DNA of 64,000 nucleotides, from assembly GCA_024138015.1 (NCBI GenBank), contig JAMXBB010000011.1:75048199-75112198 (forward strand). The letters are read 5' to 3'. Under the pieces are notes generated by a model. That model ran no database searches and was not told the DNA's origin. It saw nothing but the letters and a program-made list of their open reading frames with translations. Source of the DNA: Lumnitzera littorea (lineage: Eukaryota; Streptophyta; Magnoliopsida; Myrtales; Combretaceae). This document shows positions 43,615 to 57,604 of this stretch, one piece after another. Each line of letters starts with the position of its first letter. The first letter of the stretch is position 1. Position numbers and translations under genes: made by a program.

Positions 43615-45417
43615 TGTAGACCTTACCTGCTGTAACAATAGCATTACTCCTACTTAAGTAATTGCTTGTTTTGGCTACTGATCAAATCTCTCCATTCGAC
43701 TCTGCATCTTTTCAACTAAGAACTCAACCATATGTTACCCACTAAAGTATGTAGTGTTGCACCCATGTCTTCTCTAAGCATATGGAAGAAGTACAGGATA
43801 ACTTAACTAAAGTAACTAACCTCTTGAAGGGTCTACCAACAATAAACTGAGCCTACAGTTGTGATCTTTTGCTTCTGAACTTCCTTAAGGTAAGTCAAGC
43901 TGGTGCTCTCTAAGCCTTGAAAGTTAAGGGTAAAGAACGAATTTTGATTAGATCATTCCCACTTAAAATCAAAAGGGAAGGGTCCCACGAGCCTCTAAAA
44001 CCCTAATAAACCCCCCTAGCATTTACTATCCTCTCTAAGGGACTAGAAGTGGACACTTAGCCATGCATTCTCTCTATCTCTTTCTACATCATCATCTCGT
44101 TAGTGGATTATTCTTAACCACTTTAACTAACTTGAGCATAAGATCGTACGTGTCAAAGTAACCTCCAGTGTCCCCGATAATAAAGTTTACTTATCATGTA
44201 AGATTGCTCCTCTTTCGATCTATTCTAAAGATATTAAGAGCTCTAGATTCAGATAACAAGTATCAATAGTTTTGTATTAATATTAGCTTATGCCAAGTAC
44301 ATGATTATCATGTTTGCTCTCTACGCATGAAAAGATAGAATCATTAATAGAGCTAGTAACTATTAGATAACTCACTAATGTATTGCCTATGCTTAGTTGT
44401 AGTCAACAAATCAAGAGTATTGTTGATGTTGTCATATCATTCGATGATTAGTGTGCAACGATGTCCAAAGTAAAGTCATGCACTAAGATGATCAGGTAAA
44501 TTAAACATTGCTTACATAGTAGATTGCTAATTAGAGAAAGTATAGCAAAACGGGTATACAATTGGGACGAAGTTGCAGTCAAGTTGTTTGGTGTTATGAG
44601 ATGCCTCATTAGACAACCATATGTAAATTTTATGCATAATGGCCATTCTTCATTTTCTCTAGGATGACGTGACTTATTTTTTAGACTTTACAATGTTGGG
44701 AGAGCCTAACATCATATATGTATGTTATATATGTGTGTGCTACAAGGTCATGAAATATATTACATCTTGGAATGCTATGATTATACAGTATCAAATCACC
44801 TAAGCAAAAGATAATAAAATGGTATCGTATGTGCATTACATATTCCATATGCTTACATGTTTAGCTATATGGCATTCGCATGTGCATGTGCTAATTATGT
44901 GCTAAGCTCTAGCTTACCCCCCATGGGAAATCATTTTAGTTGTAGGTATAGCAGGTGATGCTGACTGTCATGTTAACCTAGGCTAAAATCTATCCTATAA
45001 TCACGAAGATGGTGTAGAGTATGATAACTTTAAAGAAATAGATGCTTTGGGATGTAGTTACATAGCTTTTGTTTCCAGTTAATAGTAGTGGTTTTGGAGA
45101 TCAAACTCCTTTGTTAGTAGTTTATTTTATTTATGTTTGTTAGAACAAGTGTAGTTGACTTTCATATATGGAAGATCTCATTGGTAGTTAAGCTCTAGTA
45201 TTGAACTCTATTAGTTTACTGTAATGTGGTATGAATGGGACTCTTTAGAGCTACTCAATGTTGTAATCCATCAACGTATATATAAGTTGTGTGTTTAGCA
45301 TTTTGTACGAGTTGTAGGTTGCTTGTGGATTTTAAGTAGGTTCTGGATCTTAGCATGTCTATATCAAGATAAAGGCACATGACATGCTGTTATGTCTCAA
45401 GTCTAGGGCATTATAGT
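43615..45417 (-). mobile_element. LTR-derived repeat
   Basis: Read on the minus strand it starts (T)ATAATGCCCTAGACTTGAGACATAAC and ends ...AGGTCTACA. This suits a plant gypsy LTR of the TGTNATGCCC-start type, distantly similar to the blocks starting at 13265 and 49233. The first bases are mutated and no target duplication was identified. No internal coding region is attached. Confidence 0.35.
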
Positions 45418-46002
45418 TGCAAAATGAGATATTTCAATTCCTTTAATAGATTAAGGGAATAGCTTTTTTTTTTTTATTCTTTTTCTAACACATTTTTATT
45501 TTTATTCATGAGATCTCAAAAGAATAATAAAAAATAGCTATTATTTCTCTATTTTATTTTTTAAGAATCAAATCCAATGTCTACCTTATTCTATTTGAAA
45601 ATCAAATAAACCATTAAAGTTAAATAGTTCCAACTAAGTAATCCTAAATGTAACCCATGTCTTTGCTTTCTCTAATATAGTTACCAAAGTAAGAAAATGT
45701 AGTAGCAAATATATAAAATGATATCATCATCACTCTTCCACATGAGATTATTATTATATAAAATCATTTATTGTCATGTAAATATAGCTATTATTCAATT
45801 ATTTATATGTGATGTAGGAATCAACATCATGGGTGATGCTACCTCCCATTTTCTAAGCATATATTTCCATACAATCTCATTTTCATTTTCGATATTCACT
45901 TTACATGTCTTTAATTCCTTATATTTAAGGATGATTATTTATATCCCTAATTTCACTTATTTGATTATTTTCCCTTTGATAAATATAATAAAAATAGAAA
46001 TC
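45418..46002. other. AT-rich intergenic
   Basis: A 104-codon open stretch at 45718-46032 (plus) is rich in Ile/Phe, has no known motif and runs into a T-tract; I do not regard it as a gene. Confidence 0.5.
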
Positions 46003-46016
46003 AAAGAAAATAATTT

Positions 46017-46411
46017 TTTTTTTTTTTGCTAAAGGTAACTTTATTGATAAGATAAAAATACAAATTAACTAGACCCTATATTAGGGGTCTGTTCTCTATT
46101 TCCGCATGTAAAAAAGAAAGTAAAGGAATTAGGGGACTTGTATCCCAAAAACTAACATTTGTTCCCTTTCTGCCTTGGGTTACAACTCAATTTACTATAA
46201 CATTAGTTTTCCTTCTCACAATATTAATACAACAAAAATCAAAGGATAAGCATAAAAGCTTGATATCCTCTATGTATGGTGCAATTCTCCTGCATTTGCA
46301 TTTATCAGTTACAGCATTGAACACCACCACACCATTAAATCTCCTTCTATGTTGAGAAAATAGAATGGTTAGAATTAAACAGAATAAAAATTTATTTTAG
46401 ATGAAATACCT
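46017..46411 (-). mobile_element. 5'-truncated LINE-like insertion with 14-bp target duplication
   Basis: About 395 bp flanked by a perfect direct repeat AAAGAAAATAATTT (46003-46016 and 46412-46425). On the minus strand it ends ...TTATCAATAAAGTTACCTTTAGC plus an A-run (T-run on the plus strand), so it is a retroposed copy inserted in minus orientation. Translation near 46170-46300 (minus) has a weak RNase-H-like end, 'CRRIAPYIEDIKLLCLSFDFCCINIVRRKTN'-type. This would suit the 3' end of an L1 element with an RNase H domain. Stops are present. Confidence 0.75.
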
Positions 46412-46425
46412 AAAGAAAATAATTT

Positions 46426-49232
46426 ATTATAGAGTATAATTTGAATTGTTATCATAAGCCGTTGGTCTTATCATATAAGGTATCCACTTGTATCGTGCTT
46501 GATCAATAGATTTGGGGTGAATATTAAAGGCTACAAAATAGGCACCTGATAGCAATTTTGTGTAACTTCCCCACATAAGGTGAAGTACAGTATCGATATC
46601 TTTATAGTATACTTACCTTAGAATCTATATTCTAAAGTATATAAGGTAAATATTCTAAGGTACCTTGTACCCATTATATAAAATTTATTAAATAATATTA
46701 TATATATTAATGTATAAAAAATAACTTTACATTTTCTTTTTCAATTGTATGTACTTTATCTCTAAGTTCTATATAAGTTGATTATTATCTTCTATGACTA
46801 ATGAATATAGAAGTGCCTCAAAAGTGATGTTACAACAATAAACAATTTGATCTCCAATTTATATGTAATATTTTAACTTTGGCAAATGATAATTTTCATT
46901 CCAATTTGCAACAGGTTCCTTAGTGTTTGTTTAGTAACACATAAACTAGAAACAATAAATATTGAAAAGCTTAATATTTTTATAACATTGGTTTTACTAC
47001 AAGTTTCATAAGTTTTACATGTAGAAAAAGTTGTAATATTATATATAAATTACTTTCATCACATCACATAACCTTGAAAAATATGGTAAGATAGGAAAAA
47101 TTTATAACGTAGAGTATCTTGTACCTTATATATTATATAGGGTACAAGTTTCGAGTTAGTCAAGAGTGCTATAGGGTAAGTTTTGGTTCCAAAATTTGGA
47201 AACCAAAACTATGCATGATATGGCATGGATAAAGCCTTACACCCCAATCATCTTGTACTTACTCATCCCTAGTCATAACCTTGATTCAAACTCATACTCT
47301 TTCATAAATGAAGGACTATCAATATCAAATAAAATCTTTCTTTTCTCTCTCTTGCCTTATCTCTCTTTCAAAAAAAAAAAAAAAAGAAAAGAAAAACCTT
47401 ACTTCCTTAAACTTCCATCTCCAAGAACCAATTAATGGTAAGCATTTTCCTTCTTTTTTTTTTTATCTTAATTTTATCCATTTCTTATGACTTCCAAGAA
47501 ATTAAAGATTTATTATATGGTTTATGGTGTTAATTTCCTTCCTCTTTCCAATATTCATCAACACAAAAACTATTTGGGCAGGTTGATTTCTAGGGTTTCT
47601 TTTATCTTTTTTCTATAGTTTCCATTACTCTCTAATTTGATTTGGAGATATTTAAGAATCTAAGGCTTATGGTGTTAAATATCTTAAAAGAAAAAAATTT
47701 TCTTGGAGTTGAATCAACATTCTTTCTATGGTTGTGAGTTGGTAACAATATTAGGTTGTAGCATGGTTACTTAGAAAAGCCTAGTATCAAAATGCACTTG
47801 TTATTGCTAATTGTTTTTATTTCCACTCAAGGTCATGCAAGAACAAAAATGTATAGTTATTGAAATCTTTTGTTTTCAAGAAACTAATTGTTGGTGGAAT
47901 GGAATATGAAAGAAATACTTTATTTTAAGAGAATTACTAATGCATAGTAAGAAGTCAAGATCTATCTTTTAGGTAAGTTTCTTGACAATTTTTTTGTTTG
48001 TTTTAGGATTCATCTTAAGGTGGTGTTGATTTTTATACATAGAGGAGTTGGAAATGTGATTGGAAGAACTTGAAAACCGGTAAGTTTTTTAGAATTATAG
48101 AAAGTTGTCATTTTGAATGTTAAATATGTAACCAAAGAATGGTTGCTTTGAGAATTTGGTGTTGTTGTTGTTGATGGAAACCTGTAGAATATGGAATCAC
48201 ATTTAGGGAAGGGTGTGTATGCATGGATTTTTTTTTTCTTTTCTTTTTAAAAGCAAATTCATGGAGTTTGTGAGGAATTTCGATAAAGAAGATTCTGGGT
48301 GAATCTTCATCGAGCTATAGCCACCATAAGCAACTAAAATTCCGGCCAAGAGGAGGCTGGAATTGGCCTTTAAAGACGCCATGTAATCATTGGCTATAAG
48401 TGGTTAGTCAATCAACCCTAATAAGGTTAGAATAGCTGACCTATTCTTTTTATTTGGTGCTTCACGTAAAAGAAAAAGAATATATATTTATGAAAGTAAT
48501 TATTTTGGCTAACTTGATAAGTCTATGTTATTTAATAGAAATTTAAATTTCGAACAAAAACATAAAGTTAATCTAACAACTTTGAAGTGTTATACTTATA
48601 TATGCACATAGTCAACTTATGTCCTAATATAATTACTTATTGAGTTTTATATAATTGTTCATACTAAAACTTGTCATAATATCATAATACTTTATATAAT
48701 AACGTTGTGATAATGTATAACCACTTATTACTAATTCAATAATAAAAAATACATAATAAGTAAGGAGTTAATGCCATATAAGTAAAACCTTCGCTATGTA
48801 GAATTCAATCCAAATGCCTAGAGAACTCTGAATAAAAGCTCAGTTAGATTATGACAAGTGTTTAACAATATGTAATATGTCAATATCAGGGGATAAAGGC
48901 ACAACAAATGTTTATTAGTTTAGTACCTAAATTTTCATTTTTTTTTAAATAATTTATTGTCTACACTTTATAATAAACGACTCACCAAGTTCCTCTATTA
49001 GGCACTAGATTATAAAAGAACCAAATTTCAAGTACTAAACCGCTTACTAATCATACCAAAGTCAAGGGATGGCGACGACTGTTAAGGAGGTTGCAAAAGC
49101 TAGCTTTTACTTTTTCTTTCTCTTTCTTTTTCCTTTATTTAGTTTTTGCAATCCTTTATTAAACTACATAAATAAATATATCTAATAATATTACTTTATT
49201 TAATTAATTATTTATGATCCAATAACATGTCA
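46426..49232. other. AT-rich intergenic, no gene confirmed
   Basis: Contains a palindrome near 46617-46665 (TACCTTAGAATCTATATTCTAAAGTA-like) and a hairpin at 47180-47209. 47.33-48.08 kb has leader-like CT-rich sequence, an A-run and plausible splice signals (ATG|GTAAGC at 47433; TTTTAG|GATTCATC at 48006; ACCG|GTAAGT at 48079), but no coding sequence. It could be a non-coding transcript or LTR leader. Confidence 0.4.
47180..47209. repeat. Near-perfect 30-bp inverted repeat
   Basis: GTTTTGGTTCCAAAATTTGG followed by AAACCAAAAC is self-complementary with a single offset base. Confidence 0.8.
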
Positions 49233-49460
49233 TGCCCCGAATCTATGAAGTTATAATAGTTTGTAAACCAACCTAAGATAGAATTTAACTATTAAACATC
49301 TAGCCTACATAAGGTGATCATAATTAAATTAGTTTGAAGCATACAATTCGACACATTCTTACATATAAAACGTTTTTATTAGTTTTTCAACTTGTTTATA
49401 GGCTGAGTTTATAGTTATAATAGAACTTAAATAGCTTATGATTGTACTTTAGTTATTACA
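49233..49460 (+). mobile_element. LTR-start-like repeat (TGTCATGCCCCGAATC)
   Basis: The first 150 bp or so resemble the start of the block at 13265: TGTCA.GCCCC..., then GTAAACCA...TTAAGATAGAA, then a CTACA.AAGG block. This marks a second, more decayed copy of that LTR family. The right end was not located. Confidence 0.45.
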
Positions 49461-50700
49461 GATCAATAAATGAAACCAACTAGGTCAAATATGCCCTCTT
49501 ATCCAACCTAAAACTTGTATAACTTTATATCCTTTCTTGGATACTTCTTTTTTAGTTATTCCTACAAAATATGCTTTATACGAAAAAGTTGTTAACTATA
49601 TCATTTTATAGAAACATTTTTAAGATTTGTATAAACCTCAAAAATTTTTAAATTTGAAACATTTTCTAGAAGACTAGCTGAAAATGCACCAGTATTATCG
49701 GTTCAAGAAAAGATAAATACAATGATCATATAATAACTTCTCTCTTGGTTTTTTCATAAACATACAATTTTTTTCTTATGTCTCTATTATTATCTCAATT
49801 GCAATTTTCATTCAAATTATAACGTGTTCAATACTTATTTATTATATTTTTATGATATTTCCATACATTGATGAAGGAGAAAAAAGTGGGAGTGCAGGGT
49901 GTAGAGTTATTTTAGTAAACGAGTAAGGAGTGAAAGGAGATAGAGATGGGATGGTAGTTTGATGGATTAAATGAGGATTATTTAAAAATTTATCATAATA
50001 TCCAGTATAGATATTTTTATGATACTAAATTGTATAAATTTTTAAAAGAATGGAGTTTTATAGAAAAAAGTGAGGTTACTACACAAAACCCCTCACACTT
50101 CAATGGTCTCCCTCTCTCTATATATATACATATATAGATGCATTGTTTCTTTCCCTAAGTCAAACGTTACCACTATTGCTACCATATATCCTAATAAAAT
50201 CGATATTTTTCTATTACTTGTACATACTTACCGCACCTAACTTTTTTTTTCCCGTTGAATATGTCTTCTTATCTTGCTCGGATCTTTTGCTTCTGCCGTT
50301 TGTCCTTGGTGCACTTGCGTCAGTCTTCTAGCCAACAAAAGGATGGAGGAGCACTAAAGCAGTTGAAATTTTGAATGGAATTATGCCGTGTTTGGTTACT
50401 CTCCATGTCCTTTTTAAATGAAGTATAAAAACTTTTAGTTAGAAAAGTTGACTCCATTATCGTTTCATTAATTAGCTACCTATATAATAAGTTCCTTAAC
50501 TAATGGTGGATATGCCATTTGCCTTGGCATGAGGAAAAGGAAAACTTCCCTATTTTGTATTTTTACGCAACTAGCTAGCTGTCGTTACTCGACCGAATCA
50601 TTATGAAAAGGAAACTTCCACCAAACAACAATGACATTTTAACGTTTTACTATTTTTTTTTCCCCTAACGTTTTGTCCCCCATAATAACTTTATTCAATC
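49461..50700. other. AT-rich intergenic
   Basis: No gene seen. A 62-codon stretch at 50143-50331 is hydrophobic and T-rich without a homologue I recognise. Confidence 0.5.
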
Positions 50701-51299
50701 AATCCGATTTCTTGATAAGCTATTTTGAATGTGACTCCTAAAATCTAGTCTAACCTCTCCCTAAAGCTTAGTTGATCTCATCATGCTTCGAATCAAGTTG
50801 CTAATATTCAGAATACCTCTCCAAAGCCTAGATTGAGCTCCTAAGAGTTCAGTCAACCTAATTTGATGGTATCTCCCAAGCTCTTATCTCCGTTCAACTC
50901 CTTGGAGCTTGAGCTCTCCAGTCCATGATATGCAAGTTTGACTAATAGGTTCAAAAGAAGATTAGGTGGAAATAGCTCAACTAAATAAGGAAAATCCTGT
51001 ACTTGACCTAAGATCCTCCCCAATTAAAGATTTAGAAACAAAGAGAGAATCTTGAAATCGTGATTGACATTCTATAATTAGCTCACCTACAATGCCTATA
51101 AATATCAGGTAACCCTTATAGATAAAGAGACTTTTTCACTCTTGCACTCTTTATATTTTTTTACAGATAACTTAGTACTAATTGAAGCATCAAAATGACT
51201 ATATCAGAACCATCTTCAGCACTTCTTTTTTAGCTTACGTGTACTACTTGTATAAGCTTCCTATAACCTCAACTGCTCAACCAAATTCATATATCAACA
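50701..51299 (+). mobile_element. Tat-like LTR fragment
   Basis: Contains a TATA-like CCTATAAATATCAGG near 51095. About 70 bp later comes AACTTAGTACTAATTGAAGCATC...GACTATATCAGAACC, which resembles the R/U5 block of plant Tat-lineage LTRs. The probable end is ATATATCAACA at 51299. The start was not fixed and no internal region is present. Confidence 0.45.
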
Positions 51300-54080
51300 C
51301 AACTTTATACAATTAGTACACTAATGATCATCATTACATTTGAATACATTCACTTCCCCATTTGTGAATTAAATTAAAAGGAGAATGATTCTTCATCTCA
51401 TTGCTGAATATGGAACTCTAAGAAAATAATCATACTCGAGTGATTGAAAGCAATCACATATGTTTTGGACAAGAAATTATTTTATAATTCTTTGCACCAA
51501 ATATAAAAAACTTTCATTAAATTGATGGAAGGGAAGCAAATAACTCAAATCTATTCCTATGTTTAAGATGATATTCAACTTGTGTTCTTTAACGTGCTGT
51601 GAACATTTTGTTAGATGCCTGTACTTGAACCTAGAGGCTTAAATATATTTTCTATTGTCGTCCACCCTAACCAATGTAATTGAAACATAGACAAGTAAAT
51701 AGGTGAATCAACCAATGGATCATGAAATTATGATGTTTATTGTATAAAATGTTGACTCATGACATGTCAAAAGATTTAGAACTTGACTTAGGTAATAATC
51801 AAGGTTCTTAAGTGGAGTCGAGGTACAAGTTGCTATTTATTGTTTGTGCATATAAATTTACGTGTAAATATTATATGTTGGTGACGGTTGTTTCACTAAG
51901 AGGTTTTTAGATATTCAAATTCAACACTATGAGCTCTTAAAATCCTTGAATTCGATGAGATGTAGACTTCGGATTTTCATTTTCGGCTAAATAAGATATC
52001 GATGCTTAGAAACTTCTAGCTTGACAATTTTGAAAGAGAGATATGTGCCAGTTCGAGCTACAGTCATGACAAATACTGAGTTTAGTCAAAAAGAACACAC
52101 ATGTTAAAGCATACTTTTAGAATTTGTTATGTTTAAATTTTCATTTAACTTGATTAGTTCTGAATAGTGAGCTTTGTAGATTTGAGAGATTATAAAGATA
52201 TAAGAAACTTAAAGCTCGTTGTGATCGTTTTTATGCTTTGTATGCTCTTACTCGATAATAAGATGCGGTGAAATCATTCCACCTCGATCGCAGAGCATGA
52301 CATGACAGATTGAACAAAAAGATTGAGTTTCCTACGGAGGATTTCCATTTTCAACTGGTATATATGCTATTCCCGCCAGGATAATATATAATAAAGTAGC
52401 TTCTAGCTTTCCGAAGAATATATCCTTTAGATCAAACATAAATCAAAAAGTGTTGTACGGATAAAGAGCTCATTTGTATGTACGGGAAAGGGGACGGAAT
52501 TTGAGAACAAGGTTTCTCCACTCTCCCATTCGCACTCAGTAATAATTAATAGTCAACTTCAGTGTTCAAATTTCACAATCCAGTTGATTTTCGCTCGGGT
52601 ACGTGTCACGTGAATGTCTAAAGTCCTATTAAGTGAAATCAGTTATTCAAAATGAATCGATTGTAACTGCTTAAAGGATTGTGATATAAAATGTCTAAGA
52701 CTTACATAAATTTAAATTGTTAATCACTATATTAAATATTGGTCAGAAGTCTAAAGTAAAAGATGGTAGTCATTTGATATATTTTTGGAATTCTTTAAAA
52801 TATATTGAAAATAACTATTAAAATATATGATATTAAAATATAACCTAATAAAATAAAGAGTAAATCAAATAATTCAAGTATTTTTTTTTTCTCTTTCCTT
52901 TTAATTCTTCTCTCTTACTCTTAACAACATCCCTCATTTCCTCTCTATAATGACATTGATGATTCTTAATTTTACAACTCAATTGTAGCCAATTTTTTTC
53001 TTTTTGTTTCTCTTCTCTCTCTCCAAACAATATTCAAATTTCTATTTAGTTTTAATTTTTTTTTTTGAAGTACCTTAAGTATCTCTTTGTACTTTATATT
53101 AAAATTAAAATTTAGCAAAAAAGAGTGCCTTTTGATTTTTTTTTTCTATTTTCTTAAATCTCCCTTTTATAATATCATATTTAATATTTGTTATTTTACA
53201 ATATGTTATTGAACTAGGGTTATAAAGGTTAATTATTTTAACTCTCTATTTACTCCGAAAATTGTTACTTTTATATATAACGTGATTTACATATATCACA
53301 ATCATTATTATGCTTACATTTTCATGATTATTATTAATTAAAAAAATAACTATGTTTTTTTGCATTTAATTTTGTATTTTTTCTATCTATATCTATATTA
53401 AACTAGGCATATTGGACTTGGTACCTTCCAAAATATATTTTTACCCACATTATTCGATCACTTGCCCTTAGAAATAATAAGAATTATTTTTTTCCCAAAA
53501 GTTTAATTAATATTTTTAGGAAAAATTTCCTTTCTCACCTATAACATTAATGAAGTAATCAACCTATGATTATTATTATTGTCAATATAATAAGAAATCA
53601 TGGCCTAAAATATTATAAAACCTTCTTCAATGGATAATTATAAAAATTGAAATGAATTTTTTTTCCCTTTTTATTCTTTATCCAACATAAGAGTCAACTT
53701 TTGAAATATTACATTAGCTTTGTTTAATACTTTTTTATATTTCGTAGTAAATATCATTAAGTAATTTTTTTCTTTTATTACACACACATCGTAAATACAT
53801 CACCTACTAGTATATTTTAATAATATAACCGAACCCAATTTTAATTCCCTTTGAGCTAATATTATAACTTACAAATGATGGGATGCGAGCAGTGGCCTGA
53901 TAAAATATATAATTTGGTATATAAAACAGTTAAAACGTCTCTATTCGAAGGAGTAGTCTCGAAAAATAATAATAATAATAATAAGTGAAAGCTTGAGATA
54001 GATATAATTTTTAAGATCATTTATACCATAAGTAACCATTTATACTTTTGCTTAAATAACCTACTAATTTTCTAACAATC
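51300..54080. other. AT-rich intergenic
   Basis: No gene seen. A short CT-rich stretch at 52880-53030 gives a basic antisense frame of no significance. Confidence 0.5.
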
Positions 54081-54155
54081 TAGCTCATTTGGTAGAAGTG
54101 TTAACTGATTATCTGTTTAATATGCTAATAATATGGCCCAAATCCATCCTTGAAT
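54081..54155 (+). mobile_element. Weak tRNA-derived SINE candidate
   Basis: TAGCTCATTTGGTAGAAGTGTTAAC resembles a tRNA D-arm region (box A), and GGCCCAAATCCATCC 30 bp later is a decayed box B. No tail is clear. Confidence 0.3.
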
Positions 54156-56364
54156 ATTTATAGCTGATAAACTTGGAGAATTCAATTTTAATTTGTGGTG
54201 CAGTTCTTATGACATTGGGATAAATGAAGATAAAATACTGTACAAGTTGTATGACAAGGAATTAATTCCGATTTATAAAATTAAAGATCTTTCAATTATG
54301 TGCTATACATTCCAGTAACATCAAATCAATGGGCTAATTAACATGATGTGAGAAGACATGGCTTAAAATATGATATATTACTTATCTGATTAGAGTTTAC
54401 GAGCTTTTGCAATACTGACAACCACAATATTTTTTGCGTGCACTTAATTGGTCCTCGGAATATTTGGAAGTTTGTGAAAATATAAATAAATTTGCTTCGT
54501 CCATATGCATTAATTTCTACCAGTTTCTTTCTTTAATAGTAACTTTTATTAGTTTCTGGGACATACTTGATTAGAATAATAATATATATAATTATTTATG
54601 CACGAATAATTATAAATACACCATCAAAACTATTTATCAATTATGGATGGATATCTTAAACTCTAAATGTGCAATTTTACCTTCCTAGAAATATTGAAAA
54701 TATTTATAAAACCTTCAATTTGTCGTTGAAATCTTAAAACTATTACGAAAAAATCACATAGCAATGGTTTCGGCGATATGGCGTATGTTTTCAAAATTTA
54801 TGAAACGCAAGCACGTTTTGGGATTTAAGGGCATGTTAGCACCTAGCAATTCATGGTGTCTTTTGCAATTTGCCTATACATTATATTATATTGAGAAAAT
54901 ATGCATAAACTCCCTACACTGTCGATAAAACCTTCAACTGTTACTAAATGGATCATAAACAGTAAGAAGGTTTCAACAATTATTTTGAGTTATGTGCATG
55001 TTTTTAAATATTATGTGGTGTTCAAAATACGTTTTGTGAGTTTATGAACTCTATTTAAGCAAGAGCTTATATATTTCAAAGATTTTTTTTCTAAATGATT
55101 ACAATAGAGATAGATATCTATATATATATAGTGACATGAATATATATTTAGAAATTTTTTAGATATTAATTCTTTGTACTAGAAACCTATCATTTATACA
55201 TAGTATGTAGCTTTTCCAAATAGTTGCAACTTTTACATAGAATGAAATAACAAAGGTCTTAGTTTTCATGATATTTTGTAATCCGACAATTTTAAGCACC
55301 TTTACTCTTTAAAATGACACGTCATTTCATATGATAGAAGACTATCTGATCATCATATAAAATTATAATAAAAAGGATACATATTTATTCTATTAAAATA
55401 ATAATATTTACACCTTATAGTGATTTAATTATTAATATGTAAATTTTAATAACATTTCAAATAAATTTTGTTGTCTTCATTAATATGAGTATACGCTTTA
55501 AATCAACAGCATCAGCTTGCCTATAGCCCGTGATTTTAACCTTTTTTTTTTTTTTTTGGGTGAACAGATTTTACCCAATTATTCTTTACATATATATAAA
55601 TTATATTGGGCAAAGATATGTTCTTCATAATATGGACATTCAACAAGTACTGAGTCCTGGCTAAGAGGGAAAGTAATGGTACTCGTGTAACAAGTTTCCG
55701 CCTAGCTTTAAGTCAAAAACACTGTCCTCTCGTTGAAAATAAATATTGCGAAGTAGGTGGCATGCATTTCATGCAAAAAAACATACATATAGAATAGAAG
55801 CCTCCATAGGGTTCGTGCAACTAAATAAAGAAGCATAAAGATAAGGATGTCGAGTGTATACGTTTCAATAGATATGAATAGATAAATAAATAAATAAATA
55901 AAAACCCAACTTTTAGAAGCCAATCACAATGGTCAATGATTGCGTTCTTATTTATTTACTATTACTATATTAATTAGTCATATTGATTTTTTAAATAATT
56001 ATAAATATACTTCAAAATCTATTGATCACTACTAATATATTCCTTGAATTTTCAAGCTTATTTCCAACTTCCGCATGACTTTTTTAAAAGGCGGGGTATA
56101 TCTATACATCTTTAAAATTTACAAGAAAGTGACAATAAGGATGAAAGTTAACATGATATATTCACACCTAACTAATTTTTTTAAAGATGTATTTATAATT
56201 AGTCTCGACTTTTTCCAATTGTTCTAGAAATTCAACCCCAAATAGCTCTGATTTATGAGATAAGTTACATGATACATCTGTTGAAACATAAAAGGTGATA
56301 TGTTCCTCTTCAATTTCTATATAAGACACCTTCAAATTCACTTTCAAAGCCTATTTATTATCAT
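54156..56364. other. AT-rich intergenic
   Basis: No gene seen. Includes a T-run at 55541-55557 and (AAAT)n near 55881-55905. Confidence 0.5.
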
Positions 56365-56884
56365 TAGAGCAATGTCACAATTTATAAATCAACTTTATTA
56401 TTTTTTACAATTATATACCGAAAGTTTCAACTTATTTAATTATACACCAAATTGAAGATTTAGTTATCCTGATTTATATCTCAATTGATTCCAATTCATA
56501 CCATTAATCTAGTCGGCATGATCTACCAAAGGGATAGTTACTCACGGCCTTAGGAGGTTCATGCAGCCCCCATAGGATTGTAGACGACCATAGACGATTA
56601 CTAGTAGGTTAAACGACATATATTTTTAAAGTGGGTCATGACTTATAATTTCGCAAAGGGTGACTAGCCGTTATCTATGAGAGGTCGAGCAAGCCCCTTA
56701 AGACTGTAAGTAGTCATTCTACTAGCTAATTGTACCAAATAGACTAATAATATGAATTGAAGTTAATTGGGTATAAACCGTCACAATTAAATCTTTACTT
56801 AAGTATATAATTAGACAAATTGAAATTTCAAATATATAATTGCAAAAGATGATAAAATTAAAATATAAATCGTGATATTAACCC
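56365..56884. mobile_element. 520-bp terminal-inverted-repeat (MITE-like) element
   Basis: Arms 56371-56520 and 56735-56879 are inverted copies of about 145 bp (AATGTCACAATTTATA against AATATCACGATTTATA, and TACAATTATATACCGAAAGTTTCAA against GCAATTATATATTTGAAATTTCAA). The flanks share TATCAT (56359-56364 and 56885-56890), a possible 6-bp target duplication. Inside are two imperfect direct copies of a GC-richer segment (about 56533-56590 and 56654-56710). No coding capacity, so presumably mobilised in trans. Confidence 0.7.
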
Positions 56885-57604
56885 TATCATCATTCGTGTA
56901 TATTAGTTTATGTATTTGTATATTATTGTCCATTGAAATATACACTACTTTATTTGATAAGCAAAATTATTCTTTTTTTTTTCGGTAGGGATATACTTAT
57001 AAATCAAAATATCACAACATACAGAGTCTGTGGCTTCAGCCAACTTCATCCCATATGAGACAATTGTATACATTAATGTTAGGTACAATACATGTCTATT
57101 GGTTTTAGAAAAAAAAATTATATAATTACAAATTCTATAAAAAAAATTAACAAAATATCTATATTATACACATCTTAAAAATGCGATATTACTATTTATA
57201 CTAGTGTTATATCTTTAAAATGCAGTATAGTCATGGTATACAAAAATTAATATCACATGTTGTACAAATAGCTTCGTTGCATATTGGCTTGGTATTTTGA
57301 TAATTTTTTTTATTTTTCATTGTAAACAAGTAATTTTATTCATTAATGCTACTATTTACATGCTTATAGTTTCTACTATCTATCACTCATCAAGTCTTTT
57401 TGCAAAGGAGATTGAATAAAAAAGGGGTCACAAAAAACATGTCATCTTCATCTTCCTGTTGCATTTGTCCTACTATTCGATCGGAAAATTATTCTTTCCC
57501 GTACGGCTATCGAGTTCTTACAAAGACAACTGTTCAAGAAAAATAATCAATGTTGTCACTTGCCATTAAATGATCAGTTTGCATTGAGCAACATTCAATG
57601 TGTA
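56885..57604. other. AT-rich intergenic
   Basis: No gene seen. Confidence 0.5.

Noticed and set aside
45718..46032. 104-codon plus-strand open stretch
   Set aside because: AT-rich, Ile/Phe-rich, ends in the T-tract of the LINE-like insertion; no known domain.
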